Origin: Gammaproteobacteria bacterium
GTDB taxonomy: Bacteria; Pseudomonadota; Gammaproteobacteria; Pseudomonadales; Litorivicinaceae
Assembly (NCBI GenBank): GCA_024640985.1
Contig: JAHEDY010000012.1
Location: 1 to 64,000, forward strand
Length of the DNA: 64,000 nt
Direction of reading: 5' to 3'
Below, piece after piece: positions 56,935-64,000 of the stretch (within the stretch, counting starts at the first letter, position 1; each line of letters opens with the position of its first letter). The translations under genes and the position numbers were made by a program. A model generated the notes under the pieces. The model was not told where the DNA came from, did not search any database, and saw only the letters and a list, made by a program, of their open reading frames with translations.

Positions 56935-59900
56935 TTAATCCTTTTTCTTTGAGAATGGAGGTATCAGAGAGACTTGGGGATCGGCAAAGGATCCTTCAAT
57001 CCTGTAGTCGGTTTTACCGACTTTAATAATTTTTGTCCCCAAGGCTTTTTCAACCAAATAAATGGCGCCGCCCACCTGAGGAGCGCCAAGCAAAACGGAC
57101 GCGAGTGGCAAGTTATTGGTCAGCGGAATATCAACTTCCAGTTTTTGCTTGAGTTTCTGATCGATCAGATCGGCCTCTCCAGTCAAACGAAAACTGGCCG
57201 AGGGGCCGCTCATGGTAAATTCCGGATCAAATACCAGCTGACCCTCGGCAATGCGTGCTTTGGCGTCAACGCTGTCGAAAGCGACCCCAGGTTGCACCAG
57301 ATCGAGAAAATCCAAGCGGAGTCGGCGCGTCACCGTTTCAATATTCAAAATGCCGAATAACCGAAGGACTTCCGCAGAATTCCCCAGATCTAAAAACCGT
57401 CCGTCTTTCAGGGATAATTCCACCGCACCGCGGCTTGTCAGCAGAGAAAATCCGAGTGGCGAGCCATCCCAACTCAAATTGGAGACAAAACGCCCAGATT
57501 CAGCCTCCAATAAGGGCTCATCTTCATTGACCCGCAAAATATTGCCGAGCTCATCACCTTGTGCTCTGAGTAACAACGCAGTCTGCGCCTGACCGTTTTG
57601 ATAGGCCCAAGCAAGCTCTCCCTGGAAACGCTGACCATCGCGATCAAACTCAAGCGTTGTGGCATCAAGACGCGATTCACCTGACACGAGAACGACATCC
57701 ATATCCTGATAGCGGGTTTCACCACGAAGTAGCGTGCTGATGCGAACTTTCATCGAGGGTAGCTCGCCCGGATTATAATCAAACAAGGGGTCGTCGCCTG
57801 GAGGGTCCAATAAACCACCGCCCTCTGGGAGCACCATTCGCTCCAAATCGATCAATAATGGACCTTCACCAACACGGCTGACGCGTCCAGCAAGTTCCGA
57901 TCCATCAAACGAGACATCGAATTCTTGCGGACGTAAGACAATCGCTGTCTTATCAACCGCCAATGGGGTCTCTCCGAGTAACAGCCGTTCTGTACGAAGG
58001 AGAATCGATAGATTCGATCGATCGCCATCACCACTTGGTAAGGTCGCCCAACCGATCAGATCGGCCTCAGGTGTTATCACTTCAATTGTCAAAGGCTTAG
58101 AATCCAAGGTCCCTCGAATATCTGTCACATCAAAGACCCGGACCGAAAACGTCCGGCCATCGGGCTCGTCGGTCACATTGACGGCAACCCGGCCGATCGA
58201 GGCCTCATCCTTTGCCAGCGGATAGGGAAGACGACTACCCAATCCCTGACCATCCGTTTCCAGCGAGACGATAAACGACTGATCATCGCCACGGCCGACG
58301 ATTGACCAATCGGCTGAACCAAACAACTGATCTTCGCCCAATCCCAGTTGCGCGAGACGCGCGATATTTGACGTCTTCAACCGTCCTCGGCCAATGATGT
58401 CTGTCTGTCCGTCTTTGATTGTGACCCGTGCTTCCACCGGATCACCCATCAATTGGCCCGCCAGTCGATCGGTGTATAACCCATCATTGAATCGATATTC
58501 GGCACGGCCTGTCACCTGCATCAATGGTTCGGCCAGTTGCGCTAATTCGACGGTCAGATCCTCCGACTCAATGATCACGGATCCGCTTGGATCGCCCCCG
58601 ATTGGGACCGATAACGTGACATCTCCTGAGAGGCGGCCATCGAGCTTCACCGCTGAGCCCAGAGCATCAGGTTTCACGCCGGCCTGCTCAAGTACAGTGA
58701 GCGCATCCAAAGCCTCTCCCACCAGACGACCTTCAATATCAATTCGCCGGGCGTCTTCAGCCGCCTGCTTGGCCACAACACGAGTGACCAGAAGACCACC
58801 AAAATCAGACTCATTAAATTCGACCTGCGCGCGCTTGCTGACAAAATCAACAACTCCTTGCGTCCCTTTAAATGCAGGCCAAGTTGTTAGAGGCTTGAAT
58901 CGATAGGAGGTCAACGGGAAGCGCATACTGAGCTCACGGCGCGTCCGATCGACTTCAGAACCCAAGGGTCCGGAATAGGAAATTCGGCCGCGATCGACAA
59001 CTACCTGCTCCACCGAACGGCTCAAGAAGTCCACCACCTCATCGTCAAGGTCCAACGGCAATAGCCCTGGCAAGGCCTCAGTGGATGCTTTGACCGTTAA
59101 TTCGAGTTGCATCCGTTGTTCACGATCACGCGGTAAATCAAGCAATAACGCACCTTGCACATCCTGCTCGGCACTCTTCACCCTTAAGTCCTGACCACGA
59201 AGCTTGAGCCCCTTTTCGGTTCGGTCGAAAGCGAGGATCCCCGAGAGTGACTGCTCAGCCCAAGGGGCAGGAAAAATCTCTGGCAGCGAGAAGGTGGCTG
59301 ATTTTGCAGCAAACTCAAACCAACCTCTGGATCCATCCAAATACAGCTGCCCACCAACCGGACCAATCTCAGGGATCGATCGTGCCGCTTGAATTTCAAA
59401 GGCATCAATTGTTGCCGCGACCTGTGGGCTACTCTCAAGAATCCAATCAAGCTGAACCTGTTTGGCAGACAGTCTTGGTTGATTCATCGACAACAGTCGG
59501 TACAACTGGGGCTCGGGATCCAAGTCACGGATGAACTCACCCATCAGTCCGCCATCGAAATCGATCGCTGGGATCGATGCAGTCAGACGACCACCATCAT
59601 AGGCGAGACCACCGCCAGATCCAGCAATCCGGAGACCCGGGGCGAGGAATTGAAGTGATTCAAACGACGCCTGAACCCTTGATCGACTGGGTAATTCAAA
59701 TCGTGCTCTCAAGTCACCTGTCAGGCCTTGATCGTGATCAGCCAAACCAGTCATGCGGACAGTGCCATCGACTGGAACCCCCGGGCGGATATTGAGCCAT
59801 GCTGACGCATCAACAGTTGCCGTGAATTCATCCAAACCGAGCATCGGAACCAGTGCTTGACGCAACCGCGTATGCACTCGAACATCATGAGCGTCATTGG

Positions 59901-60486
59901 CGCCCTGTGGATAACGCCAGTCAATTTCGATCGGAACTGAGATCTCTTCGGTGACGACCCGAGTTTGGGCTAAAACACCAACATCCGGTGTGATTTCGAT
60001 CGATAAACGTTTGAGTGAAAACTCACCCAACAACACATCAAAGTTATGAATTTGAAACGCACCAATCGGTCGTATGACGTTGCGAACTTGATCGAGTAAA
60101 CCCGCCCATTCAGTTGGATCGGGTATCCCTGATCCATCAGAACCGCGTTGGATGAGTTCACCTTCATCCAGAATCAACTGTCCAATCACCGGCTGCATTG
60201 ACGCGATCGTGCTGGGAAGATCCAACAACATCTGCACCCGGCGCACTTCCAGTGACCCGCCATCCGTCTGGATGACAATATCGAGTGCCTCGAGGTAAGG
60301 CCCCGTCCAGGAGGCTCGCGCACTAATCTCGGAGATCGTAACTGTGGCGCCCAGCCGCTCAGACAATAGTGCCTCGATGTCCGTCCGCCAATAGTTCACC
60401 ATCGGCAACGCAGCCAAAAATAGGCCTTGCATGGCTGCAAGGACGACCAAAATAATGGCCTTTGTTGTCAGTACATGCCGAATCAC
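56935..60486 (-). CDS. yhdP: YhdP, AsmA-like inter-membrane phospholipid transport protein
   Basis: The 1183-residue product has one N-terminal membrane anchor (TTKAIILVVLAAMQGLFLAALPMV) and a long periplasmic beta-rich region of the YhdP/AsmA type, with the C-terminal AsmA_2-like ILNIETVTRRLRLDFLDLVQPGVAFDSVDAKARIAEGQLVFDPEFTMSGPSASFRLTGEADL. YhdP helps move phospholipid to the outer membrane together with TamB and YdbH. The start is GTG 60486, overlapping rng by 4 bp. It is slightly shorter than the roughly 1270 residues of E. coli. Confidence 0.93.
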   Translation of the reverse strand: MIRHVLTTKAIILVVLAAMQGLFLAALPMVNYWRTDIEALLSERLGATVTISEISARASWTGPYLEALDIVIQTDGGSLEVRRVQMLLDLPSTIASMQPVIGQLILDEGELIQRGSDGSGIPDPTEWAGLLDQVRNVIRPIGAFQIHNFDVLLGEFSLKRLSIEITPDVGVLAQTRVVTEEISVPIEIDWRYPQGANDAHDVRVHTRLRQALVPMLGLDEFTATVDASAWLNIRPGVPVDGTVRMTGLADHDQGLTGDLRARFELPSRSRVQASFESLQFLAPGLRIAGSGGGLAYDGGRLTASIPAIDFDGGLMGEFIRDLDPEPQLYRLLSMNQPRLSAKQVQLDWILESSPQVAATIDAFEIQAARSIPEIGPVGGQLYLDGSRGWFEFAAKSATFSLPEIFPAPWAEQSLSGILAFDRTEKGLKLRGQDLRVKSAEQDVQGALLLDLPRDREQRMQLELTVKASTEALPGLLPLDLDDEVVDFLSRSVEQVVVDRGRISYSGPLGSEVDRTRRELSMRFPLTSYRFKPLTTWPAFKGTQGVVDFVSKRAQVEFNESDFGGLLVTRVVAKQAAEDARRIDIEGRLVGEALDALTVLEQAGVKPDALGSAVKLDGRLSGDVTLSVPIGGDPSGSVIIESEDLTVELAQLAEPLMQVTGRAEYRFNDGLYTDRLAGQLMGDPVEARVTIKDGQTDIIGRGRLKTSNIARLAQLGLGEDQLFGSADWSIVGRGDDQSFIVSLETDGQGLGSRLPYPLAKDEASIGRVAVNVTDEPDGRTFSVRVFDVTDIRGTLDSKPLTIEVITPEADLIGWATLPSGDGDRSNLSILLRTERLLLGETPLAVDKTAIVLRPQEFDVSFDGSELAGRVSRVGEGPLLIDLERMVLPEGGGLLDPPGDDPLFDYNPGELPSMKVRISTLLRGETRYQDMDVVLVSGESRLDATTLEFDRDGQRFQGELAWAYQNGQAQTALLLRAQGDELGNILRVNEDEPLLEAESGRFVSNLSWDGSPLGFSLLTSRGAVELSLKDGRFLDLGNSAEVLRLFGILNIETVTRRLRLDFLDLVQPGVAFDSVDAKARIAEGQLVFDPEFTMSGPSASFRLTGEADLIDQKLKQKLEVDIPLTNNLPLASVLLGAPQVGGAIYLVEKALGTKIIKVGKTDYRIEGSFADPQVSLIPPFSKKKD

Positions 60487-61934
60487 GACACCACAACCTC
60501 ATAACGATCTTGAGAAAAATTACCATCGACCTGCAATCGAATCGGCCGATGAATAAAAGCTTCAAGATCAGCTAAGGCTTCAGACTCTTCATCGATTAAA
60601 CGATCAATCACCGTCGGTGCTGCAATCACAGTCGTCATTTCTGCTGAGTAGGCGCGATATTCGGCCATCACCGCCCGGAAAATTTCATAACAGACCGTCT
60701 CGGCAGTTTTGATCTGGCCGGTACCATGGCATTGTGGGCAAGACTCTTGCAGCAAATCGGACAAACACTCGCGAGACCGCTTCCGCGTCAAGACCACCAG
60801 CCCCAAATCGTTAAACCCAGTGACACGGGTTTTCACTGGATCCTCATCGAGTGACTGCTCAAGCGTTCTTAATACCTGTCGTCGATGCTCATCGTCGTCC
60901 ATATCGATGAAGTCAATGACGACCATGCCTCCCAGATTACGGAGACGTAATTGGCGACCAATGGCAACCGCGGCCTCGAGATTGGTTCGAAAAACGGTTT
61001 GCTCGAGAGTATGAGCTCCCACGAACCGACCGGTGTTGACATCGATGGTGGTCATGGCTTCGGTCTGATCAACCACCAGATAGGCTCCAGATTTGAGCTC
61101 AACCTGCCGAGACAGGGCTTTTTCGATTTCATCTTCGATTTGGTATAAATCAAAGATTGGACGATCCCCTTGATAGTGTTGAATCAAGTGCGAAAGCTCT
61201 GGCATAAATTTCGATGCGAACTGCGAGAGCTTGGTATAGGTCTCGAGTGAATCAATGATGACGCGGTCTGTTTCCCGACGGATCTGATCCCGAATCAATC
61301 GATGAGTTAATGGCAACTCTTCGAACAACAGTGCTGGCGCCTTGGCCGTCTGTTGCTCCTTCAGGATGTTGTCCCACACCCGCTTGAGATACACCAAATC
61401 CTCTTCGAGATCATCAGTGGTCTGACCATCCCCTGCGGTACGAATGATCACTCCACATTCCAAGTTTTGTGCCTTGAGTGCTTCAACGGCGATAGTTTTT
61501 AAGTGCTCACGCGTCACTTCATCATCGATCCGCTGACTAATCCCGACGTGAGTAGCAAACGGCATCAGCACCAAATGTCTCGCAGGCAGGGAAACCTCAG
61601 CAGTCAGTCGGGCACCTTTGCTCCCAACCGGATCTTTAATCACCTGCACCAATAAGCTCTGACCTTCCGTCACAAGCTGCTGGATTGAACGCTCGTGAGC
61701 CTCGTGACTTGATGGAAAATCTTTCGTGTGAAGGAAGGCGCTTCGATCAAGGCCAATATCCACAAAACAGGCCTGCATACCCGGTAACACACGAACGACC
61801 TGGCCGAGATACACATTACCAACGAGGCCGCGATGTGTGGCCCGCTCGATCAAGATTTCCTGCAACATTCCCTGTTCGACCACAGCAACACGGGTCTCAA
61901 GCGGGGTAAAGTTCAGTAAAATTTCATGACGCAT
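60483..61934 (-). CDS. rng: Ribonuclease G
   Basis: RNase G is an RNase E-family endonuclease that matures the 16S rRNA 5' end. The S1 domain starts at about residue 36 (GLVGNVYLGQVVRVLPGMQACFVDIGLDRSAFLH), catalytic aspartates lie in GGMVVIDFIDMDDDEHR, and the zinc-link motif is CPQCHGTG. At 483 residues it lacks the RNase E C-terminal degradosome scaffold. It overlaps maf by 11 bp in the usual mreBCD-maf-rng order. Confidence 0.97.
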   Translation of the reverse strand: MRHEILLNFTPLETRVAVVEQGMLQEILIERATHRGLVGNVYLGQVVRVLPGMQACFVDIGLDRSAFLHTKDFPSSHEAHERSIQQLVTEGQSLLVQVIKDPVGSKGARLTAEVSLPARHLVLMPFATHVGISQRIDDEVTREHLKTIAVEALKAQNLECGVIIRTAGDGQTTDDLEEDLVYLKRVWDNILKEQQTAKAPALLFEELPLTHRLIRDQIRRETDRVIIDSLETYTKLSQFASKFMPELSHLIQHYQGDRPIFDLYQIEDEIEKALSRQVELKSGAYLVVDQTEAMTTIDVNTGRFVGAHTLEQTVFRTNLEAAVAIGRQLRLRNLGGMVVIDFIDMDDDEHRRQVLRTLEQSLDEDPVKTRVTGFNDLGLVVLTRKRSRECLSDLLQESCPQCHGTGQIKTAETVCYEIFRAVMAEYRAYSAEMTTVIAAPTVIDRLIDEESEALADLEAFIHRPIRLQVDGNFSQDRYEVVVS

Positions 61935-62475
61935 CGTTCAACAAAGCCTCCAACTCAACCAGTGGAAGCCCAACAACGTTGGTGTAGGATCCGTGAATCG
62001 ACTCAATAAACCGTGCAGCCAGACCCTGAATCCCATAACCACCCGCTTTATCTAAAGGCTCACCAGTTTGCCAATAGTGTAGCCGTTCTGACATCGAGAG
62101 TTGGCGAAAGGTCACATCAGTCGTGACGACCTTGACCGCACACCTGGTTTCACGAAGAACGCAGACTCCTGAGTAGACCTGATGAGTCGAACCAGACAAG
62201 CGTTCCATCATGGCGAGGAAGTCAGATTCATCCACCGGTTTATTGAGGATCACGCCGGCGGATGCGACCGTGGTGTCTGACCCAATAATCACTTCATCGG
62301 GAAACGCCTTGGCTGCCACTGCTCGCGCCTTAGACTCGGCGAGCCGTGCAACATACTCGGCAGGCGACTCATGATCGCGATAGGATTCGTCCACGTCAGA
62401 CGGAATCACCCGAAAGTCAGTCGCAATCAGTTTCAGTAAGTCACGCCGTCTTGGTGACTGACTGGCGAGGATCAT
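61924..62475 (-). CDS. maf: Maf/YhdE nucleotide pyrophosphatase
   Basis: Maf proteins hydrolyse dTTP, UTP or modified nucleotides to monophosphates. The N-terminal LASQSPRRRDLLKLI, the SKARAVAAKAFPDEVIIGSDTTV segment and AGGYGIQGLAARFIESIHGSYTNVVGLPL are typical of the YhdE (dTTP/UTP) branch. The length is 183. It overlaps mreD by 4 bp. Confidence 0.95.
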   Translation of the reverse strand: MILASQSPRRRDLLKLIATDFRVIPSDVDESYRDHESPAEYVARLAESKARAVAAKAFPDEVIIGSDTTVASAGVILNKPVDESDFLAMMERLSGSTHQVYSGVCVLRETRCAVKVVTTDVTFRQLSMSERLHYWQTGEPLDKAGGYGIQGLAARFIESIHGSYTNVVGLPLVELEALLNDAS

Positions 62476-62948
62476 TGCCGCTCTGCTCCAATCTCTTGAG
62501 TGTATTGAGCCAAACCATCATAGAGCCAGCGCATGGGTGACCAGAGAACAGCGGAGACGAAAGCTTGCAACACCAGGATGTAAAATTCTGGTGATTGACC
62601 CGTCAACGTTCGCGCCCAGTAAGACACCGATGACGCAATCAACAACACCACAAACACCACGGTGGATTGTCGAACCCAGTTCACCTGACGGATCGACGGG
62701 CCCAGTAGTGTCAGTGCATAAGCAATCAACGCAAACAATAGTCCGTGTAATCCAAGTGCTGTGCCATACAAGACGTCAACAGGCAATGAGGAAATCAGCA
62801 AGAGCGTCATAGACAGCTGATAGTTCCGCATCAGACCCCACCAGGTGACAAACAAAAACCCAAAATGCGGTAACGCGAGGGTCAAAAATGCTGGATATGG
62901 AAAAGCGATCAATAACAAGGTCACAAGCCAAGTGGAGATAAAGATCAT
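62472..62948 (-). CDS. mreD: Rod shape-determining protein MreD
   Basis: MreD is a small inner-membrane protein of the elongasome. The 158-residue product has about five hydrophobic helices (for example LLIAFPYPAFLTLALPHFGFLFVTWW) and the motif LPVDVLYGTALGLHGLLFALIAYA matching MreD. Sequence conservation is low, but its place between mreC and maf is definitive. Overlaps with both neighbours are 4 bp. Confidence 0.92.
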   Translation of the reverse strand: MIFISTWLVTLLLIAFPYPAFLTLALPHFGFLFVTWWGLMRNYQLSMTLLLISSLPVDVLYGTALGLHGLLFALIAYALTLLGPSIRQVNWVRQSTVVFVVLLIASSVSYWARTLTGQSPEFYILVLQAFVSAVLWSPMRWLYDGLAQYTQEIGAERQ

Positions 62949-63772
62949 AATTCATCCTCTGACAGATCAACCATGACCAAGGACAGTCGAGCCAGTGGAG
63001 CCAGGGGTTCAGCGATTACTCTCGCGAAGGGTTGGCCCGGAGCGCGAATCACTTCCTTGACTTGAGCAACCGGAATTCCGGGTTGAAACCGTTCACCGAG
63101 CCCCGAGGTTTCTAATAAATCCCCAGGAACAATGTCCACTGTGTCGGGTAAATTCCGTAATTCAACGCGATCCATCCGCCCCACACCGGCGGCAATCGCA
63201 CGTTCCCGTGTTCGGGTGACTTGCACCGGCAAATGATGCGTCGCGTCGGTCATCATCAATACATCGGATGCATGAGGGTAGGCAGCAACCACCTGTCCTA
63301 CCAATCCGTCAGCTGAAATCACCGGCTGGCCTGCGGCGACCCCGGCGAGCAATCCTCGATTGATGGTCACCCGATGCACGAAGGGATCGTTGGATAACCG
63401 TTCGATTTGCGCTTGCAAGAGTCGTTCGTTAACACGCTCCTGAACGCCGAGCAGGCGCCTGAGCTCGGAATTTTCCGCTCGCAGGGTTTGCAATTTCAGC
63501 TGTTCGGTCCGGAGACGCTCGTTTTCAAGTGCTAAAGATTCCAGCCGCGTCACGATCAGCTCCTGGGATTGCGCCCAACCGAAGACCTCAGTCGAGACTT
63601 TCCCGGGGAGAAATGCGACTTGCTCAACCGGCCATAAGGCGGTCTTGATCACCTGACGCACCAAAGTCAGTGCATCGAAGCGTGAATCGATGAAAATCGT
63701 GGCCACAGAGAAGGTGACCGCAACAATAAGGCGGACCGCGGCGACACTGGTTTCAGAGAACAGCGGCCGCAT
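62945..63772 (-). CDS. mreC: Rod shape-determining protein MreC
   Basis: MreC is a bitopic periplasmic protein that activates PBP2-RodA. One membrane segment (VRLIVAVTFSVATIFID) is followed by a coiled coil (ESLALENERLRTEQLKLQTLRAENSELRRLL) and a double beta-barrel domain beginning VHRVTINRGLLAGVAAGQPVISADGLVGQVV. At 275 residues it is compact. It begins 11 bp after mreB. Confidence 0.96.
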   Translation of the reverse strand: MRPLFSETSVAAVRLIVAVTFSVATIFIDSRFDALTLVRQVIKTALWPVEQVAFLPGKVSTEVFGWAQSQELIVTRLESLALENERLRTEQLKLQTLRAENSELRRLLGVQERVNERLLQAQIERLSNDPFVHRVTINRGLLAGVAAGQPVISADGLVGQVVAAYPHASDVLMMTDATHHLPVQVTRTRERAIAAGVGRMDRVELRNLPDTVDIVPGDLLETSGLGERFQPGIPVAQVKEVIRAPGQPFARVIAEPLAPLARLSLVMVDLSEDEL

Positions 63773-63783
63773 GCCGTCAGATC

Positions 63784-64000
<217 letters not shown>

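Overview
The window is a gene-dense chromosomal segment of a Gram-negative, aerobic gammaproteobacterium. It carries lipid A synthesis (lpxC), KDO and LPS export genes (kdsD, kdsC, lptCAB), the Mla system, meso-diaminopimelate-type murein synthesis (DNPR motif in MurE), a cytochrome bc1 complex and a DciA-type helicase loader. From memory, the gene order from mutT through secA, dcw, rnpB, petABC, zapE, his-murA-mla, lpt-rpoN and tldD to mreB follows the Pseudomonas lineage closely but is compressed. I read it as a compact, possibly marine member of the Pseudomonadales/Oceanospirillales side of the class; genus cannot be told from the sequence. Composition looks even, and I see no insertion sequence, prophage, tRNA, CRISPR array or other sign of transfer.

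Layout: 1-865 (+) is the pilD tail, coaE and yacG. 859-5747 (-) is secA-argJ-mutT. 5794-6267 (+) is dciA. 6203-23435 (-) is the complete division and cell wall (dcw) cluster mraZ-rsmH-ftsL-ftsI-murE-murF-mraY-murD-ftsW-murG-murC-ddl-ftsQ-ftsA-ftsZ-lpxC. 23436-23699 is the mraZ control region. 23700-24038 (-) is RNase P RNA, followed by rsmI (-). 24955-28060 (+) is lpoA-diaA-dolP. 28057-31867 (-) is petABC-sspA-sspB. 32027-32859 (-) is rplM-rpsI. 32944-34697 (-) is an alpha/beta hydrolase gene with zapE. Then come zapG (+), a NIF3-family gene (-) and degS (+). 37036-44479 (-) is one ten-gene run mlaFEDCB-ibaG-murA-hisGDC. 44578-53618 (+) is yrbG-kdsD-kdsC-lptC-lptA-lptB-rpoN-hpf-ptsN-rapZ-npr-mgtE. 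53619-56930 holds pmbA (-), darP (+) and tldD (-). 56935-64000 (-) is mreB(partial)-mreC-mreD-maf-rng-yhdP.

The genes form an envelope-building programme. UDP-GlcNAc goes to murein through MurA, MurC-F, MraY, MurG, FtsW and FtsI, or to lipid A through LpxC. KdsD/KdsC and LptABC complete and export LPS, Mla and YhdP handle phospholipid traffic, and MreBCD and FtsZAQL set cell shape and division. Around this core are protein export (SecA), envelope stress sensing (DegS, DolP, LpoA), nitrogen-PTS regulation (PtsN, NPr, RapZ), ribosome functions (rplM, rpsI, HPF, DarP, RsmH, RsmI, RNase G) and respiration (PetABC).

I found no undescribed multi-gene system; the content is recognisable housekeeping. 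The parts worth a second look are regulatory and architectural: a 10-bp-phased GTGGG operator in front of mraZ and a second, oppositely oriented array beside rnpB; seven convergent gene junctions that all abut or overlap, one by 65 bp; overlapping divergent ATG codons for pmbA and darP; terminators placed directly ahead of sspA and ptsN; and a few residue-level oddities. Start codons were reassigned from the ORF track where ribosome binding sites, overlaps or family N-termini called for it.
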